Below, piece by piece: positions 42,307 to 50,585 of a stretch of 64,000 nt of DNA. The DNA is from JACJYC01 sp964558465 (GTDB lineage: Bacteria; Bacteroidota; Bacteroidia; Chitinophagales; Saprospiraceae), in assembly GCA_964558465.1 (NCBI GenBank), contig CAZLEF010000019.1, positions 35,626 to 99,625 on the forward strand, given 5' to 3'. The notes beneath the pieces were generated by a model. The model was not told where the DNA came from. It saw only the letters and a list, made by a program, of their open reading frames with translations, and did not search any database. Position numbers and translations under genes: made by a program. How positions within the stretch are numbered: the first letter of the stretch is position 1; each line of letters starts with the position of its first letter.

Positions 42307-43545
42307 CTAAATCGCAACTACCCCAACCCCTTCAACCACCATTTCAGCCATTACCCTTCCCGGATAAACCTCCAGGGCCACCGCGAGGCAGTCCATCGCC
42401 TTTTCCAGGTCGTCGGTGTTCAGTACAAAAGCGAGGCGGACTTCCTGCAGACCCAGTCCTGGGGTGGCATAAAAACCCTGCCCCGGGGAGATCATAAGTG
42501 TAGCGCCTTGGAAATCAAAGGATTCCAACAGCCATCGGCAGAAAGTCTCTGAATCGTCGATCGGGAGTCTGGCAAAACAGTAGAATGCGCCGCCCGGCAA
42601 ATAACTCACCACGCCCTGCATCTTTTGCAGGCGGTTATATACCGTTTTGCGGCGCCGGTCATATTCTTCTTTGACTTCTTCGAGGTAGGCGTCGTCGATC
42701 TCCAAAGCGGCTTCTGCCAGCACCTGTCCAAGCCCCGGAGGGCTCAGGCGGAGCTTTGCAAACCGGTTGACGGCTTCCAGGACGGCGGGGTTGAACGCAA
42801 TGATCGCGCCGATACGGGCGCCGCAGGCACTGTAACGTTTGGATACCGAGTCGACAACCAACACGTGATCGCGGATGGTGTGCAGGTTCAGCACGGAATA
42901 AAACTGTTGTCCGTCGAAACAAAATTCGCGGTAGACTTCATCGGCAAAAAGGTATAAATCGTGTCTTTTGACCACATCGGCGAGGGCCTCCAGGGCTTCG
43001 CGGGCGTAAAAACTGCCCGTGGGGTTATTCGGATTGGTGATGAGAATCCCTTTGGTCCGGGGTGTAATGGCTGCTTCGATGGCCGATACCGGAGGCAGGT
43101 CAAAACCGCTCTCTATCCGGCAGGTGATGGGTCGGATATGCACCCCTGCCATGAGGGCAAAGCCGTTATAATTGGCGTAAAAAGGTTCGGGTGCGATGAT
43201 CTCGTCGCCGGGGTTGAGGCAAGCAAGGAAAGCCAGGAGTAAGGCTTCCGATGCGCCGGCAGTTACAATAATATCTTCTGCATTCGCTTGAATATCAAAC
43301 TTTTGAAAGTAACCGGTCAGTTTTTGGCGATAGGATAGGTATCCTTCCGCCGGGCTGTATTCGAGTACTTTTTTGTGGAGGTTCCGGACGGCTTCCATCG
43401 CGCTGGGCGGTGTGGGAATATCGGGTTGGCCGATGTTGAGGTGGAAAACTTTTTTTCCGGCGGCCTTTGCTTTTTCAGCCAGCGGCGCCAGTTTGCGAAA
43501 AGGTGAAAGCGGGGCATTTTTCCCCCTCTCGGAGATGAGTGGCAT
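42307..43545 (-). CDS. Class I/II pyridoxal-phosphate aminotransferase
   Basis: 412 residues. Typical fold type I motifs: FHLNIGQPDIPTPPSAMEAV, VTAGASEALLLAFLACLNPG, GILITNPNNPTGSFYAREAL, the cofactor DEVYREFCFDG and the Schiff-base Lys in VVDSVSKRYSACGARIGAII. The closest type is an aspartate/aromatic or alanine aminotransferase of the AspB family; the substrate cannot be read from sequence. The C-terminal end (MAEMVVEGVGVVAI) is unusually hydrophobic and may be a frame-run extension past the family's normal end. A TAnnTTTG element (TATCTTTG) is at 43576-43569 on the minus strand. Confidence 0.9.
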   Translation of the reverse strand: MPLISERGKNAPLSPFRKLAPLAEKAKAAGKKVFHLNIGQPDIPTPPSAMEAVRNLHKKVLEYSPAEGYLSYRQKLTGYFQKFDIQANAEDIIVTAGASEALLLAFLACLNPGDEIIAPEPFYANYNGFALMAGVHIRPITCRIESGFDLPPVSAIEAAITPRTKGILITNPNNPTGSFYAREALEALADVVKRHDLYLFADEVYREFCFDGQQFYSVLNLHTIRDHVLVVDSVSKRYSACGARIGAIIAFNPAVLEAVNRFAKLRLSPPGLGQVLAEAALEIDDAYLEEVKEEYDRRRKTVYNRLQKMQGVVSYLPGGAFYCFARLPIDDSETFCRWLLESFDFQGATLMISPGQGFYATPGLGLQEVRLAFVLNTDDLEKAMDCLAVALEVYPGRVMAEMVVEGVGVVAI

Positions 43546-43712
43546 CTTGCGTTTTTTATTTGAAAGGGCAAAGATACACGGGCTAGGCGGAATTTTCAGG
43601 AAAATGGGGGTTTTTAGTTAGACAGGCTTTCCGCTCACCGTACGACGGTAGCAGCCTGGGGATGCACAATCCGGTATCCCTGGCGCAAGGCACAATTTTT
43701 AAAAAGTTTTCC

Positions 43713-46700
43713 TTACATATTGGGGGTTTTGCTTCCCTGGAACATCACCTGCATCAGCACAAACAGCGATTGTGTGGGATCCACTTTATCGTTTTTACAG
43801 ACAAAATACACATCGCGTTTGCCAGTCTGCGCCTTCAAAGGGGCAAAAGCCATAGAAGGTTTGGGTGGAGCTCCGGGATCCATCGGTTTGGCTTCGACAG
43901 GGGAGGAAGTACCGATCAATTCTCCCGCGGGGGAGTCAAGGCGTACTTCGACGATCCCGCCGGCCATGCCATAATTGGAAGGCGCATTGGCGATGAGCAT
44001 CACTGCGCCGATCCCGTTCAAATCCACATTTTGGAAAGCGAGATAGGCCCCGGCTTTTTGTGCGATGGCAATTTCCACCTCCTGCCCCGGTATTTTCATG
44101 ATCATCATATCGGCGGTAATATCGGCAGCGGCTGCAGACAGGTTTGCATTGCGCAGCATCAGCACCTGCTCGGAACGGATGCCGGGGATACCATTGGCGC
44201 CCTTGTCTGTATATGCTGCCCGAAGGATGAACACCCCCTGATCGCTTTGCCCCTTCGGAATAACGGCCGTATAACTGCCTTTCAGCGGTAAAACATTGGC
44301 GGGTTTTTGGGTCAGGCTGAGAATGTACTTCACCATCTCGGCAATGTCCTGGTCTGGCAGCGATGGGTGAGCGGCCATCATCACCTCACCCCAGGCGCCG
44401 CCGCCGCCTTCCTTGATTTTTTTGGCCAGGTACTGCGGCGCTTTTGGGTCTGCGGCGTATTTCTTTGAAATATCGGTATAGGTCGGCCCGATGGACTTTT
44501 TGTCGATGGCATGGCAGGCCTGGCAATCGCTTTTTTCCATCAGCATTTTTCCAACGGAAAAGGCTGAAAAATCGTCGGCGAATTTGTGTCCCTGTGCGAT
44601 AATCGTCTTGTCGAAACCCCCGGGTAAATAGTCAATTGTGACGCTGACGGCGTCGGGCGGAATACTGCCTGATCCAGTCGAACCATCTTCCTGGTCGTTT
44701 ACAGTTACCTGATAATCAAAAGATTGTCCGGGGAAGAAAAAACCGGAGTTGCCGTTTGTGATGGCCAGTTCAAGCTGTGGCGGCTCGTTGCCCGCCAGAA
44801 TTTCGAGGTTGGAAGCGGACTCACCGCCCTTGCCGTCCTTCACGGTTAGTTCGACCTTATACATACCTGCTTTATCAAATAAAAAGTCCAAATCCGGCGT
44901 GGTGGAAGTCTTCAGGGATTTGCCCTCTGGCGAGGAAATATTCCAATGATAGGTCAGGTTGTCCAGATCGTAATCGATAGTGCCGTTCGAGGTGAAACGG
45001 GCAGTAAAAGGCACGGCGCCCTGTGTTTTGTCGGCGGCAATCTTCACTTGCGGGTGGCGATTCCCGGCTGTGTACTCGATGCGCACGAGGCGGGCGTCGG
45101 GATTGCCAGTGAACCAGCCGGTACCATACTCCAGCACATACAGATCCCCATCCTTGCTGAATTCCATATCCACCGGGTTGCTGAATTTATAGCTGCCCAT
45201 GAACGGTTCCATGCCTGCATAATTGCCGTCCTTGTCCATGGTAACGACCATGATCCAGCCCCTCATCCAATCGTATATGAACAGTTTGCCATTGTAATAA
45301 TCGGGGAAGGGGCGTTTGGCGGTCTTGAAATCCGCTGTGTAATACACCGGACCCGCCATAGCGTTCCGGCCACCGCTGCCCACGAGCGGAAACTCCTCCG
45401 ATTCGGCATAGGGATACCAGATAAACGGCGGGCTGACCGGGGGCAATCCGGTCAATCCGGTATTGTTCGGCGAGTTGTTGATGGGTTTGGCGGGGTCGTA
45501 GAGGGCGCCGCTTTTATTGGCCGCAAAATCGTATTCCACATAAGGCTGATTATTGCCCACAAAATAGGGCCAGCCGAAAAAGCCGGCTTTTCTTGCCTGA
45601 TTCACTTCGTCATAGCCCCTTGAACCATAAGAGATTGAATCTTTGTTCGCATCGGGGCCGACCTCGCCCCAGTAAAGGTAACCCGTCTTTTTATCCACTG
45701 AAATCCGGTAAGGGTTTCGGGTTCCCATCGCATAGATTTCGGGCCGCGTATTGGCTGTCCCCGGAGGGAAAAGGTTGCCTGCGGGGATGGTATAAGAACC
45801 GTCCGGTTCCGGGTGGATGCGCAGGATCTTGCCCCGCAGGTCATTGGTATTGCCGCTTGACTTCTGGGCGTCCCAGGGGCTTCGGCCCGGGCGTTCGTCG
45901 TTGGGCCCGTAGGCGTAATCGCGGGGGCTCGTATTGTCGCCCGTGCTCAGGAACAAGTTGCCCTGATGGTCGAAAGCAATGCTGCCGCCGGTATGGCAGC
46001 ATTGTTCTCGTTGTACGGGAATCTCGAGTATGACTTTTTTCGACGCTTTCACCAGTTTTTCATCCCTGAGTTCATAACGCACAAGTGCATTCACCGGCGG
46101 GTCGCCGGGGGGAGAGTAATAGAAATAGATGAAATGGTTTTGCTCGAAACCAGGATCGAGTTGAACGCCCAGCAGCCCGTCCTCCGCCTCACTTTTGTTG
46201 CCCTGGGCGTCGGTGTATTGGTGGCTGACGGGGATACTGTCGACCGTCGTTGTTTTCTTTTGGCTCTGATCGTAGATTTTGATGGCGCCGTGCCGCTCGA
46301 TGAAAAGCACATTGCCGCCTGGCAGGATGACCAATTCGATGGGTTCATTCAACCCTTCATCCAGCACCACCTTCGAGAAGCGGTTCTCTTCGGGCATCCG
46401 GGGGGTCCGGACTGCGCTGTAATTCAAGGGTTTGGGTTTTCCGTCGTCCAATACGTACTTCAGACCGCCCCACACGTGATTCAGGAAAAGCGGCTCCGTG
46501 AACGACTCGATCGTATGCCCCATCGCGGTGTAGAACACCCGCCCGCCGTCGTATTCCTGGTACCAGGACATCGGATGCACCTCACCCATATTACCTTCCC
46601 GATAGGTTTTTTCATCGATGTTTACCAGGGGGGTAATGTTTTCGCTCATCTGTCTGAAATTGTAGAACTCATCAGTTCGTTTAAAGCGGTCCGGCAGCGA

Positions 46701-47192
46701 ATCACAGGCAGGGTGGTTTTTGTCGACTACAAAAAACTCGCCTTCCTGGACATTGGGATTCCCGGGATGGTCCTTGAAGTAGGCGCCAACCAATTTCCCG
46801 TACCAGGGCCAGTCGTATTCTGTGTCTGTTGCGGAATGGATACCGACAAAACCGCCGCCCGCCTGGATGAACCGTTCGAAATTATTCTGCTGCTCAGGAT
46901 TCAGCACGTTGCCGGTGGTGTTGAGGAAAACTACGGCATGGTAGTTTTTCAGGTTGTCCTCATAAAAAACAGAATCATTTTCGGTGGTGTCGACCAGGAA
47001 ATGGTATTGGGCGCCCATAGCCGCCATGGCCGCCTTTCCCGCTTCGATGCTCTCGTGTCGGAAGCCCGCCGTTTTGGAGAAGACGAGGACGCGAGGCGTT
47101 TCTTTTTGGCAGGAAGAAAGCAGAAAAAAAGCAATGAAAGCGTTGAAAAACAGCGTACTGTATGAAGTGAAAATTGGTTTAAAGTTGGTCAT
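43713..47192 (-). CDS. Multidomain lipoprotein: ThuA, PQQ-type sugar dehydrogenase, PKD, cytochrome c, carbohydrate-binding-like
   Basis: 1159 residues with a lipoprotein signal (FFNAFIAFFLLSSC, Cys near 28). Domain order: ThuA-like glutamine-amidotransferase fold (about 35-250; VLVFSKTAGFRHESIEAGK, GGGFVGIHSATDTEYDWPWY); six-bladed glucose/sorbosone dehydrogenase propeller (about 270-690; GLLGVQLDPGFEQNHFIYFY, AMGTRNPYRISVDKKTGYLYW, GEVGPD); PKD (about 700-790); a single-heme c-type cytochrome (CQACH, Cys at 890 and 893, His 894); and a C-terminal beta domain with a Gly/Ala-rich tail. It likely oxidises a sugar or glycoside in the periplasm and passes electrons to its own heme. Such architecture is known in Planctomycetes and Bacteroidota. 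Start ATG at 47192. Confidence 0.9.
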   Translation of the reverse strand: MTNFKPIFTSYSTLFFNAFIAFFLLSSCQKETPRVLVFSKTAGFRHESIEAGKAAMAAMGAQYHFLVDTTENDSVFYEDNLKNYHAVVFLNTTGNVLNPEQQNNFERFIQAGGGFVGIHSATDTEYDWPWYGKLVGAYFKDHPGNPNVQEGEFFVVDKNHPACDSLPDRFKRTDEFYNFRQMSENITPLVNIDEKTYREGNMGEVHPMSWYQEYDGGRVFYTAMGHTIESFTEPLFLNHVWGGLKYVLDDGKPKPLNYSAVRTPRMPEENRFSKVVLDEGLNEPIELVILPGGNVLFIERHGAIKIYDQSQKKTTTVDSIPVSHQYTDAQGNKSEAEDGLLGVQLDPGFEQNHFIYFYYSPPGDPPVNALVRYELRDEKLVKASKKVILEIPVQREQCCHTGGSIAFDHQGNLFLSTGDNTSPRDYAYGPNDERPGRSPWDAQKSSGNTNDLRGKILRIHPEPDGSYTIPAGNLFPPGTANTRPEIYAMGTRNPYRISVDKKTGYLYWGEVGPDANKDSISYGSRGYDEVNQARKAGFFGWPYFVGNNQPYVEYDFAANKSGALYDPAKPINNSPNNTGLTGLPPVSPPFIWYPYAESEEFPLVGSGGRNAMAGPVYYTADFKTAKRPFPDYYNGKLFIYDWMRGWIMVVTMDKDGNYAGMEPFMGSYKFSNPVDMEFSKDGDLYVLEYGTGWFTGNPDARLVRIEYTAGNRHPQVKIAADKTQGAVPFTARFTSNGTIDYDLDNLTYHWNISSPEGKSLKTSTTPDLDFLFDKAGMYKVELTVKDGKGGESASNLEILAGNEPPQLELAITNGNSGFFFPGQSFDYQVTVNDQEDGSTGSGSIPPDAVSVTIDYLPGGFDKTIIAQGHKFADDFSAFSVGKMLMEKSDCQACHAIDKKSIGPTYTDISKKYAADPKAPQYLAKKIKEGGGGAWGEVMMAAHPSLPDQDIAEMVKYILSLTQKPANVLPLKGSYTAVIPKGQSDQGVFILRAAYTDKGANGIPGIRSEQVLMLRNANLSAAAADITADMMIMKIPGQEVEIAIAQKAGAYLAFQNVDLNGIGAVMLIANAPSNYGMAGGIVEVRLDSPAGELIGTSSPVEAKPMDPGAPPKPSMAFAPLKAQTGKRDVYFVCKNDKVDPTQSLFVLMQVMFQGSKTPNM

Positions 47193-47282
47193 AATTCCCG
47201 TTTTTGAATAAAAATAGCGAACCCGGAGCCGGGGTCAATTTCCGAAATCATGCGAAGGTAGGGAATAAATGAAAAATAAATC

Positions 47283-47870
47283 TTACTTGTCCGGCAATAG
47301 CTGAAAGGATTTAAAGAAACCCTCGGTATCCACGTTGGTGTTGCGTTGGAGGTGGGCGACGGTTTGCAGGGCGTAATACCGGTTGCCGGCCACAAAAGCG
47401 AGGGTCCGGATCGTGCTTTTGCCGCCCATGTAATCGATGCGCCAGCGCCGGCCGGGGAACCCCTGGAGGTCTTCTTTGGCCTGGTAGGTCAGTTCGCCGG
47501 CTACGCTGGCGGCTGCGGCTGCGACGGTAGCGTCAAAAAAATCCTTTAACAGATCAAGAGAATCAGAGTGGAGCGCGCCTTCGGGGTAATCGCAAAAACT
47601 GATCATATAGACCAGATTGCCTTCCCGTTCGCCGGGTTGCTGGTTGAAAAAGGTATGGTAGATCAGGTCGCCGACGGGGGTGAGGACCGTATCGTTTTTT
47701 TCAGTAAAAGCCCCGGGACTCATGATGCGGAAGGCGCCTTCTTTTGAAATGAATTCCTGCCAGTTTTCCCGGAAGATCTGGGCGGAGAGGGGTAGGCTTC
47801 CAAAGAAGAGGAGACAGGTTGCCAGGGCGAAGCGGCAGATGGGGCGGTTGGCGGTTGTTTTTTGGTTCAT
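47283..47870 (-). CDS. Secreted protein of unknown function
   Basis: 195 residues with a signal peptide (CRFALATCLLFFGSLPLSA cut before QIF). Mature part: WQEFISKEGAFRIMSPGAFT, DLIYHTFFNQQPGE, YMISFCDYPEGALHSDSLDL and an alternating-strand region to the end, resembling the PsbP-like/DUF-type fold of small periplasmic proteins, but I do not assign a family. It stands alone, divergent from the helicase region across a TTGTGGTTCA repeat spacer. Confidence 0.7.
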   Translation of the reverse strand: MNQKTTANRPICRFALATCLLFFGSLPLSAQIFRENWQEFISKEGAFRIMSPGAFTEKNDTVLTPVGDLIYHTFFNQQPGEREGNLVYMISFCDYPEGALHSDSLDLLKDFFDATVAAAAASVAGELTYQAKEDLQGFPGRRWRIDYMGGKSTIRTLAFVAGNRYYALQTVAHLQRNTNVDTEGFFKSFQLLPDK

Positions 47871-47872
47871 TG

Positions 47873-47988
47873 TGGTTTATTGTGGTTCATTGTGGTTCAT
47901 TGTGGTTGGGCGCCGTTAAACTGCAACGAACCTTTTAAATTAAGGGTTCAATGTAGTTCAATATGGTTCATTTTGGTTAACGTCCGCC
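47873..47988. repeat. TTGTGGTTCA repeat spacer in a divergent region
   Basis: Five copies of TTCATTGTGGT-like words at about 47869-47906 and further TTCAATGTAGTTCAATATGG variants to 47975. This array lies between divergent genes, not at a 3' end, so it is unlikely to be only a terminator. The remaining 47989-48043 shows nothing. Confidence 0.6.
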
Positions 47989-48043
47989 AACGATAATAAA
48001 CGAAAATAAACCATCATGAACTATTGATTCGCATTGTTCATTG

Positions 48044-48220
48044 ATGTTGGGGTTAACAGGCCTGGCAGACGCGTATGAATATCAGACTTTTTATAAAATT
48101 CAAAAGAGGGATGGATTGTTGAAACGGTTGTATGGGGAAAATCAGTTAAATCCGGAAGCAATTGGAAGTTTCCGTGGGATGGCGCCGGGTTTACAAAAAA
48201 TTCCGATATTGCCCTCATGA
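48044..48220 (+). CDS. Small LysM-like ORF overlapping the helicase start (possibly a remnant)
   Basis: 58 residues from ATG at 48044, too short to be usual in annotation. The segment FYKIQKRDGLLKRLYGENQL followed by NPEAIGSFRGMAPGLQKIPI aligns by eye with a LysM peptidoglycan-binding domain (Y-x-V-Q-K-G-D-T-L ... K-x-Y-G ... P-G-Q-x-L-x-I-P). Key positions are altered: KRD for KGD and GLQ for PGQ. There is no signal peptide. The stop overlaps the ATG of the Pif1-like gene by four bases (ATGA), which suggests real translational coupling; a remnant of a longer LysM gene is the alternative. Confidence 0.4.
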   Translation: MLGLTGLADAYEYQTFYKIQKRDGLLKRLYGENQLNPEAIGSFRGMAPGLQKIPILPS

Positions 48221-49518
48221 GCCTTGACCGGGAACCTTTGGAGCTGAACGCGGATTTTCAATACATCCTGGATGCCCTTGAAAACGGCAACGGCCACCTG
48301 TTTATTACAGGCCGGGCGGGCACGGGCAAATCGACCCTCCTTCAATTGTTCCGGAATACGACCCGCAAAAAAGTGGTGATATTGGCGCCTACCGGCATTG
48401 CGGCGCTCAACGTCAAAGGCCAGACGATCCATTCCTTTTTTGGTTTTCCGCCGCGGCCGCTCAACCGGCAGGACATTAAACGCAGGGCCAACCGCCGCCT
48501 GTACCAGAAGATCGAGGTAATGGTCATCGATGAAATTTCGATGGTGCGGTCGGACCTGCTGGACAGCATCGATTATTTCCTGCGCGTCAACCGCGAGAAC
48601 CCCATGCCCTTCGGCGGCGTGCGGGTGGTCTTTTTCGGCGACCTGTTCCAGCTTCCTCCGGTGGTGGCTTCCGAGGCCGAATCGGGTTTGTTCGGCGGCT
48701 GGTACGAATCGCCTTATTTTTTTTCCGCCAAGGTATTCAAAGACGACGGATTCCGGATGGATATGGTGGAACTGCAAAAGGTTTACCGACAGGAGAACCG
48801 CCGTTTTCTGCGATTGCTCGACGCGGTGCGGGTAAACCAGGCCGACTACGAAGTGCTGGCCGAACTGAACGAACGCTGCATCCCGGACTTTGAAGCCGGT
48901 GAATTTTATATCACCCTTTCGGCCAGAAATGCGCGGGTGGACGCGATCAACCGGGCGGAAATGGATAAGATCCCGTTGCCGGCCACCGTCTATACCGCCA
49001 CCGTCAAAGGCGATTTTCCGGCCACCCAGTTTCCTACCGACCCGGCGCTGCCGCTGAAACTCAATGCCCAGGTGATGCTGATCAAAAACGACCCCGAAAA
49101 GAATTTTGTCAATGGCACCATCGGCAAGGTGGTCAAACTGGAAACCGACAAGGTGACCATAATGGTGGAAGAAGGGGATGGCGGACGGCGCTACGTGGAC
49201 GTGGAACGGGCCGAATGGGAGATCCTCCGTTTCCGGCTGAACCCCGACGACCCCAACCAGATCGAAACCGAGGCGGCCGGGTCATTTGTCCAGTTCCCCA
49301 TCAAACTCGCCTGGGCGGTGACGGTGCACAAAGCCCAGGGCCAGACCTTTGACAAGGTAATCATCGACCTCGGCAAGGGCGCTTTCGAACACGGGCAGGC
49401 CTACGTGGCTCTGAGCCGGTGCCGCACGCTGGAAGGCATTGTGCTGCGGCAACCCATCCGGTTTTCCGATATCCTGGTGGATGAACGCGTGGTGGAATTT
49501 TATGAAAGAAATTTTTGA
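48217..49518 (+). CDS. Pif1/RecD-like superfamily 1 DNA helicase
   Basis: 433 residues. SF1B helicase motifs: Walker A FITGRAGTGKSTLLQLF (about 29-45), KKVVILAPTGIAALNVKGQT and IHSFFGFPPR, motif II VMVIDEISMVRSDLLD, FGDLFQLPPV, motif V-VI SFVQFPIKLAWAVTVHKAQG and AYVALSRCRTLEG. It is a compact bacterial Pif1-like 5'-3' helicase lacking an accessory domain; substrates could be forked or G-quadruplex DNA. The ATG at 48217 overlaps the stop of the small LysM-like ORF. It is followed at a short distance by a 45-residue membrane protein. Confidence 0.92.
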   Translation: MSLDREPLELNADFQYILDALENGNGHLFITGRAGTGKSTLLQLFRNTTRKKVVILAPTGIAALNVKGQTIHSFFGFPPRPLNRQDIKRRANRRLYQKIEVMVIDEISMVRSDLLDSIDYFLRVNRENPMPFGGVRVVFFGDLFQLPPVVASEAESGLFGGWYESPYFFSAKVFKDDGFRMDMVELQKVYRQENRRFLRLLDAVRVNQADYEVLAELNERCIPDFEAGEFYITLSARNARVDAINRAEMDKIPLPATVYTATVKGDFPATQFPTDPALPLKLNAQVMLIKNDPEKNFVNGTIGKVVKLETDKVTIMVEEGDGGRRYVDVERAEWEILRFRLNPDDPNQIETEAAGSFVQFPIKLAWAVTVHKAQGQTFDKVIIDLGKGAFEHGQAYVALSRCRTLEGIVLRQPIRFSDILVDERVVEFYERNF

Positions 49519-49599
49519 AAGCCGGGTATTTTAATCCTGAGAATTTCTAATTTTGTTGACATCCCGTCGGGGGTATTTGACTCATCGAAACACAGTAAA

Positions 49600-49737
49600 A
49601 TGGCCAAGAAATCGAGAAAAGAAGCGCGTTATGAACGCCTGGACAAACGCGACAGCAAAAAATTCATGACCGTAGTCATCGTGGCTACGCTGGCGTTGCT
49701 GATCCTGCTTTATTTCATTTATCAGAATGCCGCCTGA
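49600..49737 (+). CDS. 45-residue single-pass membrane protein
   Basis: A complete small frame, ATG at 49600 to TGA at 49735-49737. A highly basic N-terminus (MAKKSRKEARYERLDKRDSK) precedes one membrane helix (FMTVVIVATLALLILLYFIY) and a short tail QNAA. The positive-inside rule puts the N-terminus in the cytoplasm. No family is recognised. It follows the helicase by 81 bp and may be co-transcribed; a repeat tract of CAGTCTGCAGTC words (49738-49773) follows the stop. Confidence 0.6.
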   Translation: MAKKSRKEARYERLDKRDSKKFMTVVIVATLALLILLYFIYQNAA

Positions 49738-49773
49738 TCAGTCGGCAGTCAGCAGTCTGCAGTCCGCAGTCTT
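49738..49773. repeat. CAGTCTGCAGTC-type short repeats
   Basis: Imperfect repetition of CAGTCNGCAGTC immediately after the small membrane protein gene and before the convergent pseudouridine synthase; the same words occur near 35633-35680. Self-complementary (CTGCAG core), so it can fold. Confidence 0.5.
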
Positions 49774-49810
49774 TTGCCGTCTCCGGATGGCCTGCTGAAG
49801 GCTTCGAAGG

Positions 49811-50497
49811 TTACTCCACGGTAAAAAGTTGCCAGATCTGTTCGTCGGGTACATCTCCGGTGATGGTGATGCGTTGTTTGGTCACGGGATGGACAAAGCT
49901 CAGGGAGCGGCAATGCAGGTGAATGGAAGCATCCCGGTTGGGTTTTTCGAAGCCGTATTTCAGGTCACCGCGGATGGGACAGCCGATTTTCGACAATTGG
50001 ACCCTGATCTGGTGCGGCCTGCCGGTGAGCGGTTTGACGAGCAACAGGCGTTGGGCGCCCAGTTCGCCGATGAGTTCGTAAGTCAGTTCCGCTTTTTTGG
50101 CATCCCTGACGTTTCTGGGCGGCTCGTCGTAACCCCGAACGGTATTGTTGCTTTCATCCTTTACCAGGTAATGCGTGAGGGCGCCCGAGATGGGTTCCGG
50201 CCGTTTCTCGACGACGGCGAGGTAGGTTTTTTCCACTTCGCGGTCGCGGAACAGGGCGTTCATTCTTTCCAGGGCTTTGCTGGTTCGGGCAAAAACGACT
50301 ACGCCGCTGACGGGGCGGTCGAGGCGGTGCACGATGCCGAGGAACACGTCGCCGGGTTTGGCGTAACGATCTTTGATGTAGGCCTTTACCCAATCGGCGA
50401 GCGTGGGATCGCCGGTGGCGTCGCCCTGGACGAGCCAGCCCGGAGGTTTGTTGACGGCAATGAGGTGGTTGTCTTCGTATAGAACGGTAATCTCCAT
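49811..50497 (-). CDS. RluA-family pseudouridine synthase
   Basis: 228 residues from the ATG at 50497 (MEITVLYEDNHLIAVNKPPG); the frame is open 14 codons upstream into a repeat dyad, which is rejected. Catalytic motif GIVHRLDRPVSGVVVFARTS with the nucleophilic Asp; also LTGRPHQIRVQLSKIGCPI, GDLKYG. It isomerises uridine to pseudouridine in RNA. No S4 domain is present, so it is the short RluA type (23S rRNA or tRNA target unknown). Divergent from mqnD. Confidence 0.92.
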   Translation of the reverse strand: MEITVLYEDNHLIAVNKPPGWLVQGDATGDPTLADWVKAYIKDRYAKPGDVFLGIVHRLDRPVSGVVVFARTSKALERMNALFRDREVEKTYLAVVEKRPEPISGALTHYLVKDESNNTVRGYDEPPRNVRDAKKAELTYELIGELGAQRLLLVKPLTGRPHQIRVQLSKIGCPIRGDLKYGFEKPNRDASIHLHCRSLSFVHPVTKQRITITGDVPDEQIWQLFTVE

Positions 50498-50500
50498 GGT

Positions 50501-50538
50501 TGGTTGACGGTAGACGGTTGACGGTAGACGGTCAACCA
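50501..50538. repeat. Inverted repeat with GACGGTAGACGG tandem core between divergent genes
   Basis: TGGTTGAC (50501-50508) and GTCAACCA (50531-50538) are exact reverse complements surrounding two GGTAGACGG units. It is placed upstream of both the pseudouridine synthase (50497) and mqnD (50586). Confidence 0.45.
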
Positions 50539-50558
50539 ATATATCCTTTCCTTGTTTT

Positions 50559-50566
50559 TAAATTTG
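50559..50566 (+). promoter_or_regulatory. Predicted -7 element of mqnD
   Basis: TAAATTTG matches TAnnTTTG, 19 nt before the ATG at 50586. No TTG at 19-20 nt upstream; the dyad at 50501-50538 occupies that area. Confidence 0.4.
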
Positions 50567-50585
50567 CATTAAAGGGGTCAAAGGT

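Noticed and set aside
45966..47165. 399-codon plus-strand frame opposite the ThuA-dehydrogenase gene
   Set aside because: No domain, and the minus-strand gene is unmistakable.
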